From positions 744,001 to 808,000 of the forward strand of contig NZ_JALPRE010000001.1 of the NCBI RefSeq assembly GCF_023195925.1: a DNA stretch of 64,000 nt. The letters run 5' to 3'. The notes beneath the pieces are model-generated. The model was given only the letters and a program-made list of their open reading frames with translations, was not told the origin of the DNA and ran no database searches. Every line of letters begins with the position of its first letter. The first letter of the stretch is position 1. Positions 25,288 to 33,836 of the stretch are shown one piece after another. This stretch comes from Aquimarina acroporae. GTDB taxonomy: Bacteria; Bacteroidota; Bacteroidia; Flavobacteriales; Flavobacteriaceae. The position numbers were made by a program, and so were the translations under genes.

Positions 25288-26127
25288 TTAGATTATGGCT
25301 GAAGTCAGGAGGTTTTTTTTATATTCTGACGGAGAGACTCCTTCATGCTTTTTAAAAAACCTGCTAAAAGTTTGCAGGTCTTCATAACCGGTTTCGTAAG
25401 CTATTTCCTTAACAGATTTATCTGTATTAAGCAATTGTCGACGTGCTTCCAATAAAATTCGTTGTTGTATATAAAATAATGGCGATTTAAAACCAGATCT
25501 TGCAAAAATATTGGATAAGGTCTTGGGAGATTTGTTTAATAAACTAGCATATTCTTTTACAGTATGCTTATTTCTAAAATGTTGTTCTATCAAAAAATTA
25601 TACTCACGTATCAAATTGATTTCTTGCTTCTCATTTGGATACTGTTTTTCTTGAGCGTACAACCTCACACATAAGATTAGAAAACGTTTTAGCATTACCT
25701 GAAGTGACTCCTTCTGCAGCTTGTCTCTAGAGTTAATTTCTAAAACAAACATTTCCCATACCGTATCAAACTTATGAAGTTCTTCTCTAGAGATCGACAC
25801 TATAGGTAATTGCGTTGCTCCAAAAAACAAAACTCCTTTGCAGCCAACATCACTATCGTTATCCAAAATGCAATAAAAAGAACGATTAAATCTTAACATT
25901 CTAACCTTATCTATTTTGATAGGTTTTAGATGATGAAACTCTGTTAAAAAAACAATTTGATCTTTTTTGAAAGCCACTTCTTGTCCATCTATATTTAATA
26001 TATTTTCATCAGACTTTGACCAAAGAACGGTAAGTGCACTTTTTTCAACCTGTTTTAGCACTTCGCAAGTGGTAATATTTATAGTCTCTAAATAAATGAA
26101 CTCTTCTGAAATACCTGTGAACTTCAT
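25288..26127 (-). CDS. AraC-family transcriptional regulator
   Basis: The protein has an N-terminal sensor domain (about 1-165) and a C-terminal pair of helix-turn-helices. The latter shows HTVKEYASLLNKSPKTLSNIF and the family signature EIAYETGYEDLQTFSRFFKKHEGVSPSEYKK. The reading frame extends to a TTG at 26136, but the ATG at 26127 gives a more usual start (MKFTGIS). It lies about 200 bases upstream of the isochorismatase-like gene on the same strand and may regulate it. Confidence 0.88.
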   Translation of the reverse strand: MKFTGISEEFIYLETINITTCEVLKQVEKSALTVLWSKSDENILNIDGQEVAFKKDQIVFLTEFHHLKPIKIDKVRMLRFNRSFYCILDNDSDVGCKGVLFFGATQLPIVSISREELHKFDTVWEMFVLEINSRDKLQKESLQVMLKRFLILCVRLYAQEKQYPNEKQEINLIREYNFLIEQHFRNKHTVKEYASLLNKSPKTLSNIFARSGFKSPLFYIQQRILLEARRQLLNTDKSVKEIAYETGYEDLQTFSRFFKKHEGVSPSEYKKNLLTSAII

Positions 26128-26180
26128 GCTACCCAATTTTCTTTCATGCCTAGTTGATTATATAGCAATTCGCAGTCATA

Positions 26181-26567
26181 TTAAACAGACTCTTTTTTTC
26201 TGTAATTCATAAAAAAATTAATCCAAATATTCCTAGCCAAGCGTATAATAACAGGCAAAGAAACAACCATAACGATCACAATAATAACATAAGTTGTGAT
26301 AAGATCTAAACCAAAAACCAAATGTGATAATAAAAAAGCTGTTGCGGCAAAAATTATTCCAACTGGATAACTCACATACATAGCTCCATAAAAAAATGAA
26401 GGTTCGATCTTGTATTTCGTATTACAAGATTGACAGCGCTCATTCATTTCGAACAGCTTTGAAATTACATAAGGATTTACCTCCTTATACATGCTTTCAT
26501 TTTGACAAACAGGACAACTTCCTCCCAAAATACTATTCAGTTTTGTTCCTTTTAAAAAGTTTTTCAT
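26181..26567 (-). CDS. DUF983 zinc-ribbon membrane protein
   Basis: The 128-residue protein starts with two cysteine pairs (GSCPVCQN, near residue 17, and RCQSCNTKY, near 43) forming a probable zinc ribbon, followed by two membrane helices (about 65-85 and 90-110). This is the DUF983 pattern, found in many Bacteroidota and Alphaproteobacteria, function unknown. It is divergent from an AraC gene with 137 bases between them, which hints at control by that regulator. Confidence 0.85.
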   Translation of the reverse strand: MKNFLKGTKLNSILGGSCPVCQNESMYKEVNPYVISKLFEMNERCQSCNTKYKIEPSFFYGAMYVSYPVGIIFAATAFLLSHLVFGLDLITTYVIIVIVMVVSLPVIIRLARNIWINFFMNYRKKESV

Positions 26568-26704
26568 ATTCTATTTTTATAATTAACATCGCATAAGCCA
26601 AAAAAACAATGGAATATCAGTTGGTTTATCTGAGTATAAAATTAACATTTATCGTTTTTTTAAAATAATAGTATTAACTCAGGAATTTGTACTTTTAGGA
26701 CATT

Positions 26705-27586
26705 ATGAAAGCCAACCAGACTGTTCCTATACTAAAAATCGAACAATTCGATCATAAAATATCAACTCATGATTTTTATAGCAACACCTTTGAAAATCAT
26801 ATAGAAAGAAATGGTCGTATTATCAACAAACCACATAGTCATAATTTTTTTCTTTGTGTATTCTTTATAGAAGGTAGTGGTGTGCACGAGATAGATTTTA
26901 ACACTTACAACATTCAACCCGGTAGCGTGTTTTTTTTAAAACCTGGTCAAACTCATTTTTGGAATTTTAACACCTCTCCTAAAGGCTATATTTTTTTTCA
27001 CACACAAGAATTTTACGAGTTTAATTTTGTCAATTCCAGCTTATCTCAATTCCCATTTTATTTTTCGATCGAAAATCCGTCCATTTTAAACCTTAGTGAT
27101 GCTAAGATTTCTCATTTTAAGTATTTATTTCAACAAATTAATCAAGAGCATCATAGAGATGAAATATATAAATACCAGAAGTTGACTAGTCTAATCGATC
27201 ATCTTTATATAGATCTAACGCGTTATTACACCGCTTCTGTACCAATAATCAAAAAAACATCAAAAACATATTTAAAAATCTTAGAAAATTTTCTTACTGC
27301 AGTTGAAGAGCATTTTAAAACGGAAAAATCTGTTCAATTTTATTCAGACAAATTGAATATCACCTCTAAACATCTAAACAGAGTTGTCAAGACAACTATT
27401 AGTAAAACCAGTAGCGACGTTATTAAAGAACGTGTTTTACTTGAAGCCAAACGAATGTTAGTACACAGTACTAGTTCCTTAAGCTCTATTTCTGAACTTC
27501 TGGGATTTGAAGAGTATTCTTATTTTTCAAAGATCTTTAAAGCAAATACGGGCTGTACTCCTTTTGATTTTAGGAAAAAGTACTAA
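26705..27586 (+). CDS. AraC-family regulator with cupin sensor domain
   Basis: The 293-residue protein has an N-terminal cupin (HSHNFFLCVFFIEGSGVHEIDF, then IQPGSVFFLKPGQTHFW) and a C-terminal AraC domain (about 190-293). The latter includes FYSDKLNITSKHLNRVVK and ISELLGFEEYSYFSKIFKANTGCTPFDFRK. The cupin histidines suggest a small ligand or metal effector. Only the divergent DUF983 gene and a secreted protein gene downstream are close enough to be direct targets. Confidence 0.9.
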   Translation: MKANQTVPILKIEQFDHKISTHDFYSNTFENHIERNGRIINKPHSHNFFLCVFFIEGSGVHEIDFNTYNIQPGSVFFLKPGQTHFWNFNTSPKGYIFFHTQEFYEFNFVNSSLSQFPFYFSIENPSILNLSDAKISHFKYLFQQINQEHHRDEIYKYQKLTSLIDHLYIDLTRYYTASVPIIKKTSKTYLKILENFLTAVEEHFKTEKSVQFYSDKLNITSKHLNRVVKTTISKTSSDVIKERVLLEAKRMLVHSTSSLSSISELLGFEEYSYFSKIFKANTGCTPFDFRKKY

Positions 27587-27737
27587 AACTTGGTTACCCA
27601 AAATTGTTAGATTTTACACATAACCCACTATCCTATTGTACACCTCATCCTATAATTAAAATAAGAATTACTTAAGATGATTTTTTATTTTTTGTTATGT
27701 TTAGTCATGATATTCGACTACTATTAAAACCTTCAAT

Positions 27738-28241
27738 ATGAAAAAATTACTCACTCTCGCCCTAATCTTAGCAGGAATGAATTGCTCTTTTTCTCAAAAC
27801 ATGAATAACCAAACTCTTGGGGAGCTAATCACAAAAAATGCAGATACTATAGGAGGAATTCCTGGTAATTGGAAATTTATTTATAAAGAAATTCCGATGC
27901 TGTGCGTTACAGATGAGGCAAATAACAGAATGAGAATTATTTCCCCTATTACCGAATCAAAAAATCTTGATAAAGATCTATTATTAGATGCAATGACCGC
28001 TAATTTCCACTCTGCTTTAGATGTAAAATACGCCATCTCTAATGGAATTCTTTGGTCAGCCTACATACACCCTTTAAAAGAGTTATCTAATGAGCAATTA
28101 GAAAATGCTATTACTCAGGTTTATTTTGCTGCAAGAACATTTGGAACCACCTTTAGCAGTACAGAATTAATTTTTGGTGGGGGAAATGTAAAGGAAAAAC
28201 AAAAAGAAAAAATTGAAGAACAAAAAATTCACAAATTTTAA
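27738..28241 (+). CDS. Secreted protein with a possible YbjN/CesT-like fold
   Basis: The 167-residue protein has a signal peptide (to about CSFSQ, residue 20) and then a single alpha/beta domain with the order helix, strand (NWKFIYKEIPML), strand (RMRIISPI), helix (DLLLDAMTANFHSAL), strand (ILWSAYIHPL), long helix (NEQLENAITQVYFAARTFG). This arrangement resembles the type III chaperone/YbjN fold; the match is by eye only. The C-terminal Lys/Glu-rich tail is probably disordered. The stop overlaps the convergent acyltransferase stop by four bases. Confidence 0.6.
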   Translation: MKKLLTLALILAGMNCSFSQNMNNQTLGELITKNADTIGGIPGNWKFIYKEIPMLCVTDEANNRMRIISPITESKNLDKDLLLDAMTANFHSALDVKYAISNGILWSAYIHPLKELSNEQLENAITQVYFAARTFGTTFSSTELIFGGGNVKEKQKEKIEEQKIHKF

Positions 28242-28798
28242 TCTACATTAAAACTATACTTTGGAACTTTTCCTTTTACACCTTTAAAAAAATTGTACAT
28301 AAACTTCATATCTTTTTCTATATCACCTGTAACATAGAAAGGTTCTGAAATTACATTTTGTTTTTTTCCAAAGTCAAAAGTTACCATAATAATAGGCACT
28401 TGCGCCGCTTTGGCGATATGATAGAACCCTGTCTTCCATTCTTTTACCTTTTTTCGGGTTCCTTCTGGAGCGATAGCCACTCGAAGTTCATCTCTTTTTT
28501 TAAAAAGTTCGGCTATTGCCTCTACCTTATTCTGCCCTGGGGTTCTATCTAAAGGTATACCTCCTACTTTTTTCAAATACCATCCCTGCGGCCATCTAAA
28601 TAACTCTTTTTTGCCCAAAAAACTTATTTTTAGATTTGCCAATTGTCTTATAAGAAGACCAATATAAAAATCATGCCAACTAGTATGTGGTACAACAACT
28701 ATTAAGCACTTTTTAATAGTATCTCCCTTAAAATCTCCTATAAGTTTCCAACCTAAGATTTTATGATAAATAAAAGAAGAAAAACGTTTCATATTCAA
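28238..28798 (-). CDS. PlsC-like acyltransferase
   Basis: The 186-residue protein has the glycerolphosphate-acyltransferase block I HTSWHD (HX4D, near residue 37) and block III APEGTR, with a VGGIPLDR element between. It has no strong N-terminal helix, so it is probably a peripheral inner-membrane enzyme. It belongs to the small 1-acylglycerol-phosphate-type branch. It lies 17 bases after the Kdo gene fusion in the same operon, so a role in lipid A or a linked lipid is possible but not shown. Confidence 0.85.
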   Translation of the reverse strand: MNMKRFSSFIYHKILGWKLIGDFKGDTIKKCLIVVVPHTSWHDFYIGLLIRQLANLKISFLGKKELFRWPQGWYLKKVGGIPLDRTPGQNKVEAIAELFKKRDELRVAIAPEGTRKKVKEWKTGFYHIAKAAQVPIIMVTFDFGKKQNVISEPFYVTGDIEKDMKFMYNFFKGVKGKVPKYSFNVD

Positions 28799-28815
28799 TG
28801 ATATTGAAAAAATAT

Positions 28816-30693
28816 CTATAATGAACGATAAATCTCTTTTAATTTATCAGCATTAATTTTGGATTTCCAATCTGAACCTAAAGCATTTTCCCATAAAGGC
28901 TCTAATCCCAAAGCCACAGAAGTCATTATATCTAGTTGTTCTTCTGTAACATTTGCACAAACACCTTGAGGTAGATCGATATTATGATATTCTTTCATTT
29001 TCTTGAATACAGCGACGCCATCTGGATAATATTCACCTAATTTATCAAAAACAATGCAGTTTCCAACACCATGCTTAGTACCTAATACATACGCCAATCC
29101 ATAACTCATTGCATGGGCTACCCCCACTTGAGAGTAAGCGATACTCATCCCTCCATGCCAAGAGGCCATCATTAACTTAGCATCTGCTTCCTCTTTACTC
29201 AACGTATTCTTAAGAAATATTTCTTCACAAAGATCTAATGCTTTTTCACCATAACTCTGACTGAAAGCATTGAGGTATGTTCCTTTTAAAGATTCAATAC
29301 AGTGAATATAACAATCCATGCCTGTATAAAACCATTGGTTTTTAGGTACATCCTTTATTAATTCGGGATCAAGAATTACTTGATCAAAAGGAGTAAAATC
29401 TGAATTGATTCCAAGTTTACGTTCAGGTCCTGTTAAAACAGTAGTCCTTGAAACTTCAGCTCCAGTACCTGATATGGTTGGAACCCCAACATGAAACAAT
29501 GCTTTATTTTTAACCAAGTCCCATCCTTGATAATCTTCTGCACTACCTGGGTTGGTAAACATAATTGCCACAGCCTTTGATAAATCTAGAATAGATCCAC
29601 CTCCAATACCAATAATTCCACTTGGGGCATATTCATACTTACTTTTTATATCTGCAACAATCTTATCTACTTGGGAGGTTTTAGGTTCTTCTTTGGTCGA
29701 TATATATACAATTTCATCTGCAGATGCCAGAGGTATTCTTTCTTCAATAAAAGCAGTATTACTTTCAAAAACATCATCGATAAGATATATGAAGGGGGCA
29801 ACACCTTTTCTTTCGCATGATATAATATCACCTATTTGATTAAACGCTCCCTTACCAAAAACCACTTTTGGGACCATTGGAAAGTTCCTGTGATTTGAAG
29901 TATACACTTCGGAAGCAGCAGCCATAAACTTAGTACTCAAAATCTCTTCTTTGTTAATTAATTTCTTTGCTCTTTCTAAATCTTCAGGGGTATCTATTTC
30001 GACACCTTCATGGTGCGTCTCAACCATTTTAATATTTTTACCATATTCTAAATATCGGATACATTCTATTTTTTCAGAAGCTTCCAACTTTTTCATGGGT
30101 AGACGATAAAAATCTAAAATGGCTTGTTTTCTAAAGGCGTAAACACCTTTATGTTTATGGTATGTGTAGTTTATTTCTTTATCTCGAGGGTATGGTATAG
30201 GTGCACGTGAAAAATACAAAGCATAGTTATTTTCATCGACTATAACCTTAACACTATTAGGATTCATAATATCATCCCAATCGTCAATAGGAGTCATTAA
30301 ACTCGCGAGATCAATCTTGTCTGAATCGTCCTCATAAAATACGTCTAGAACTTTTTCTAAACTCTCACGATCAGTAAATGGTTCGTCTCCTTGTACGTTT
30401 ACCACTATATCTACATCCATGTCTTCAACGGCTTCAGCAATTCTATCACTTCCACAACTATGCTCCTTTTTACTCATAATAGCTTTACCGCCATGAGTAG
30501 ATATTTCGTTAAAGATTATCTCGCTATCGGTAACAACATATACTGCTTCAAAAAGTCCTGAATTCACAGTGGCTTCATATGTTCTCCGTATCACACTTTT
30601 TCCGCCTAAATCCTGCATAAGCTTACCAGGAAATCTGGTAGCAGCATACCGCGCAGGAATCATTGCGATAGTTTTTAGAGTATTTCTGTTCAA
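28816..30693 (-). CDS. kdsB-kdnB: Fusion of CMP-Kdo synthetase (KdsB) and KdnB-like iron alcohol dehydrogenase
   Basis: The first 250 residues are a KdsB nucleotidyltransferase ([44 protein letters not shown]). KdsB activates Kdo with CTP for lipid A core synthesis. From about 270 on there is a group III iron-dependent alcohol dehydrogenase: [16 protein letters not shown] for NAD(P) binding, and all four metal ligands, an Asp and His four apart in GMDCYIHC and two His 14 apart (HAMS... to KHGVGN). In Shewanella KdnB oxidises Kdo C8 before KdnA aminates it, giving 8-amino-Kdo, and KdsB activates that sugar. KdnA is not in the window. The frame opens at a TTG (30720) inside a -7 promoter box, so the start is moved to TTG 30693; ATG 30663 is the other option. 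Confidence 0.85.
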   Translation of the reverse strand: MNRNTLKTIAMIPARYAATRFPGKLMQDLGGKSVIRRTYEATVNSGLFEAVYVVTDSEIIFNEISTHGGKAIMSKKEHSCGSDRIAEAVEDMDVDIVVNVQGDEPFTDRESLEKVLDVFYEDDSDKIDLASLMTPIDDWDDIMNPNSVKVIVDENNYALYFSRAPIPYPRDKEINYTYHKHKGVYAFRKQAILDFYRLPMKKLEASEKIECIRYLEYGKNIKMVETHHEGVEIDTPEDLERAKKLINKEEILSTKFMAAASEVYTSNHRNFPMVPKVVFGKGAFNQIGDIISCERKGVAPFIYLIDDVFESNTAFIEERIPLASADEIVYISTKEEPKTSQVDKIVADIKSKYEYAPSGIIGIGGGSILDLSKAVAIMFTNPGSAEDYQGWDLVKNKALFHVGVPTISGTGAEVSRTTVLTGPERKLGINSDFTPFDQVILDPELIKDVPKNQWFYTGMDCYIHCIESLKGTYLNAFSQSYGEKALDLCEEIFLKNTLSKEEADAKLMMASWHGGMSIAYSQVGVAHAMSYGLAYVLGTKHGVGNCIVFDKLGEYYPDGVAVFKKMKEYHNIDLPQGVCANVTEEQLDIMTSVALGLEPLWENALGSDWKSKINADKLKEIYRSL

Positions 30694-30717
30694 AATTTTG
30701 TTGCTTTTCTGAAGTTG

Positions 30718-30725
30718 CAAAAATA
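30718..30725 (-). promoter_or_regulatory. -7 promoter element of the kdsB-kdnB operon
   Basis: TATTTTTG on the minus strand is a perfect TAnnTTTG box. It overlaps the TTG codon at 30720 that would begin the longest reading frame and leaves a leader of about 20 bases before TTG 30693. Confidence 0.45.
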
Positions 30726-30823
30726 ACTTTTTTTAATCAATTTTCTGAATTATAGGTTTATTTAGTTTCTTCAAGAAATCTTAAATTAATCTTAAATACA
30801 AGATTACAAAGCACTTAAATATA

Positions 30824-32251
30824 CTAGTTTTCTATAAAAAAGTCTTTTTTAAACCCTATAAGATATAGTTTTTTCTTTGCTCTAGTAATAGCCGTATATA
30901 ACCATCTCAAATAGTCTTTGGTCACTCCATCAGGCAAATATGGTTGTTCTATAAATACAGTATCCCATTGCCCACCCTGAGATTTATGACAAGTAATTGC
31001 ATAAGAAAACTTGACTTGTAAGCTATTGAAGTACTTATTATTTTTAACTCCTAAAAACTTTTTATACTTAGATTTTTCTCCTTCAAAATCTCTCATCACT
31101 TCCTGATACAATTTATTAGATTCTTCATAAGACAAAGAAGGGGTTTCTGAAGTTAATGTATCCAAAAGCAAGACAGTTTCAAAAGGTTTTTGATTAGGGT
31201 AATCAACCATACTGACCTTTACTTCGGCAAATTTAAACCCATACAACTCTTTAATTGCATAAATTTCCAGCACCTTTACAATATCTCCGTTGGCAATAAA
31301 TCCCGCTTCGCTTTTATTATCTAACCAAAAATAATTATTCTTAACGACCATCAAATAGTCTCCTGAAGATAATTCTTCTTCCTGAAAAAGGATTCTGGAA
31401 CGTATTTGTTGATTGTATAAATTTGCTCTTTTATTAGATCGTAATATGATTACTGATTCTTCATGACCAGAATGAGCATAAGCATCATTAAGAGCTTCCA
31501 TAATTTCATGTCCATCATAAAACCTTATTATATCCTCATATCCAGAAATTTCAAACTGAAAAGCATCATAAAATCCCTCGTTAAGGAGTTCACGTAATTG
31601 TGTAGCATTCATCAAAATACCACTGTTTTCTGCCTGACGAACTACTTCATCCAGCTCTACCTGTACTACATCTTTGTTAAATCCTATTTCAAGATTATCA
31701 AAATTCAAAGCCGGACTTACTTCAAGTTTCACGGGAGGCAATTGCGCCGTATCACCAATAAAAAGTATTTTACAATTGTGACCTGAGTATACGTACATCA
31801 TTAAATCATCTAACAATGATCCGTTTTCGAACAATTTACTATCACTAGGAGTATCAGGAATCATAGAAGCTTCATCAACAATAAAAATCGTATTTCGGCT
31901 CTTATTTTGTTTTAACTGAAAGGCCACCCCACCAGATTTATCCTTTTTGGGATAATAAATATTTCGATGTATAGTTTGCGCCTGTCGCCCCGAGTAGTTA
32001 CTAATTACCTTTGCAGCTCTACCTGTTGGAGCTAATAGCACAGAACTCATTTTAGCTTTCCAAAGGTTTTTCACCAAAGTACCAATCAAAGTCGTTTTTC
32101 CTGTTCCCGCGTATCCCTTAAGAAGAAACAATGAATCTTTTGATCCTTTTAAAACAAATTGTGATAATTTTTGTAAAACGACATCTTGCTTTAATGTTGG
32201 CTCAAAAGGAAAGTCTTTTTTCAGTAACTCATAGAACTCCTTTTCCCTCAT
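30824..32251 (-). CDS. RecD-like (UvrD/PcrA-C) DNA helicase
   Basis: The 475-residue ATPase has Walker A GYAGTGKTTLIG near residue 46, Walker B FIVDEASMIPD, LFIGDTAQLPPV, the superfamily-1 motif AITCHKSQGGQWDTVF and the C-terminal LYTAITRAKKKLYLIG. It is the single-subunit RecD2/Dda-like helicase of Bacteroidota, often named exodeoxyribonuclease, although no nuclease domain is present. It probably acts in DNA repair or recombination. A -7 box lies at 32292-32299. Confidence 0.93.
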   Translation of the reverse strand: MREKEFYELLKKDFPFEPTLKQDVVLQKLSQFVLKGSKDSLFLLKGYAGTGKTTLIGTLVKNLWKAKMSSVLLAPTGRAAKVISNYSGRQAQTIHRNIYYPKKDKSGGVAFQLKQNKSRNTIFIVDEASMIPDTPSDSKLFENGSLLDDLMMYVYSGHNCKILFIGDTAQLPPVKLEVSPALNFDNLEIGFNKDVVQVELDEVVRQAENSGILMNATQLRELLNEGFYDAFQFEISGYEDIIRFYDGHEIMEALNDAYAHSGHEESVIILRSNKRANLYNQQIRSRILFQEEELSSGDYLMVVKNNYFWLDNKSEAGFIANGDIVKVLEIYAIKELYGFKFAEVKVSMVDYPNQKPFETVLLLDTLTSETPSLSYEESNKLYQEVMRDFEGEKSKYKKFLGVKNNKYFNSLQVKFSYAITCHKSQGGQWDTVFIEQPYLPDGVTKDYLRWLYTAITRAKKKLYLIGFKKDFFIEN

Positions 32252-32291
32252 CTATTTTTAATCTGTTTTTTTTCTACTTTAGTTAATAAAT

Positions 32292-32299
32292 CAAAGATA
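32292..32299 (-). promoter_or_regulatory. -7 promoter element of the RecD-like helicase gene
   Basis: TATCTTTG on the minus strand is a perfect TAnnTTTG box 41 bases before the ATG. It faces the divergent promoter at 32345-32352. Confidence 0.4.
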
Positions 32300-32344
32300 G
32301 GAATGATTTTTTCCCAATAAACTTTTACGATTAAAAAAAAATTG

Positions 32345-32352
32345 TAGATTTG
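32345..32352 (+). promoter_or_regulatory. -7 promoter element of the pilin-like gene
   Basis: TAGATTTG is a perfect TAnnTTTG box 33 bases before the ATG at 32386. The -33 region is T-rich without a clear TTG. It would drive the three-gene unit ending with rsmD. Confidence 0.4.
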
Positions 32353-32385
32353 CGTATACACTAATGTTAAAGCTAAAATCATAAA

Positions 32386-33030
32386 ATGAAAATTGTTATT
32401 CAATTAGTTCTGTGGGTAGTGATAGGATTTTTGGGATACCTCGTATTCAATTCTATCAATGGTCCTGTGAAATTCAATAAGGTAAAAAAAGCAAGATATG
32501 CTAAAGCAGTTGAAAATCTAAGGGATATCCGCACAGCTCAATTAGCATATAGAACCATAACTGGAAAGTTTGAGAAGAATCCCGAAAAACTAATAGCATT
32601 TATTGATACTGCTAAGTTTACATTAACTCAACGAAGAGATTCTAGTTATGTTGCCTTCAATAAAATACTTAAAATTGATGAACCAAGAGATACAGTGGTT
32701 ATCGACACATTGGGATATGCATCTGTAAGAGATTCACTATTCAAGACAGATGGTCACAAAAGAATGATGAAAGTGCCGATTGAAGGTGTTGATGCGAATT
32801 TTGAATTAGACGCTGGTTATATCAACAAAAACGATCTTAGAATCGCTGTTTTTGAAGCAAAAGTATCTAAAGATGTACTATTACACGATCAAGACAAGGA
32901 TCTTCTTGCACAAGAAAAAGAAGTAGTTTCTGTTGATGGTGTTGATGGCCCTTATTTATTAGTAGGATCCATGACCGAAGTTAATACTTCTGGTAACTGG
33001 CCAAGAACCTATGGTGAAAACGATCAATAA
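32386..33030 (+). CDS. Pilin-like single-pass membrane protein
   Basis: The 214-residue protein has one N-terminal membrane helix (about 3-22). A long amphipathic helix and short loop follow, whose pattern (ARYAKAVENLRDIRTAQLAY, then TGKFEKNPEKLIAF) closely resembles the alpha-1 end and first loop of type IV pilins and pseudopilins. It lacks the Gly-Phe-x-x-x-Glu prepilin site, so it is probably not processed. The remainder is beta-rich with a DQDKDLLAQEKE stretch. The next gene, DUF3822, overlaps its end by 20 bases, which implies translational coupling. Function unknown; the pilin likeness is inference. Confidence 0.6.
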   Translation: MKIVIQLVLWVVIGFLGYLVFNSINGPVKFNKVKKARYAKAVENLRDIRTAQLAYRTITGKFEKNPEKLIAFIDTAKFTLTQRRDSSYVAFNKILKIDEPRDTVVIDTLGYASVRDSLFKTDGHKRMMKVPIEGVDANFELDAGYINKNDLRIAVFEAKVSKDVLLHDQDKDLLAQEKEVVSVDGVDGPYLLVGSMTEVNTSGNWPRTYGENDQ

Positions 33031-33835
33031 TACAGAAGATAATACATTACATACATTGTCCATTCAAGTGAGCTTGAATGGACTTTCTTTTTGCACCGTA
33101 AATCAGGATCAACAAATAACTTCATTAGTAGAGGACAATTTTGGTATACAATTATCTCCAGAACAAGTTCTAGATAAAATAAAGTATTCTTTTGATCACC
33201 ATTTGGAATTAAAAGAGAACTTTAAAAGTGTCGAGGTTATCTATCTAAATAATCTCTATACGCATGTCCCAAAACCTTTATTCGACGCAGATCAAATCAA
33301 GGAATACCTTAAATACAACATCAAAGTTCTTGAGAATGATTTTATTGCCTATGACGAATTAGAGCAGCATGATATAATTACGGTATACATTCCTTATGCC
33401 AACATCAATAATTTCTTCTTTGATTCTTTTGGGTCATTCACTTACAAGCACGCAAGTACTATACTAACAAATTCTCTATTATCTCAAGAAAAACACAATG
33501 AAAATGTTTCTGTATTTGTAAACATGAATCACAAATTCTTTGATATCGTAATAATAAATAAGGGAAAACTAGTATTGGCCAATACCCACTTTTATGAAAC
33601 TAAGGAGGATTTTTTATATTATCTATTGTTCACAACCGAACAACTCAATTTAAATCCTGAGGATTTCCAATTGGTTTTCCTAGGAGATATTTCGACTCAA
33701 AGCGATTATTACGATATTGCATATAAATATATTCGCAATATACATTTTGGGAAACGAAATAAAGATTTAGGGCTACCTAAAGAACTTGAACATATAGCAC
33801 CACATCAACATTACGTATTACTGAGTCATTTTTGA
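33011..33835 (+). CDS. DUF3822 family protein, probable actin-like ATPase fold
   Basis: The 274-residue soluble protein belongs to DUF3822, common in Bacteroidota next to rsmD. The order of elements fits the actin/Hsp70/PilM superfamily: strand pair LSIQVSLNGLSFCTVN near residue 17, a second strand set NVSVFVNMNHKFFDIVIINKGKL near 157-180, and FQLVFLGDIS near 223. The nucleotide-binding glycines are weak, so ATP binding is uncertain. I recall that a Bacteroides member was reported to have this fold but cannot check it here. It is translationally coupled to the pilin-like protein. Confidence 0.7.
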   Translation: MVKTINNTEDNTLHTLSIQVSLNGLSFCTVNQDQQITSLVEDNFGIQLSPEQVLDKIKYSFDHHLELKENFKSVEVIYLNNLYTHVPKPLFDADQIKEYLKYNIKVLENDFIAYDELEQHDIITVYIPYANINNFFFDSFGSFTYKHASTILTNSLLSQEKHNENVSVFVNMNHKFFDIVIINKGKLVLANTHFYETKEDFLYYLLFTTEQLNLNPEDFQLVFLGDISTQSDYYDIAYKYIRNIHFGKRNKDLGLPKELEHIAPHQHYVLLSHF

Positions 33836-33836
33836 T

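Noticed and set aside
25255..25290. A weak palindrome near the AraC gene end
   Set aside because: Only five or six pairs with a long loop and no T-run; not enough for a terminator call.
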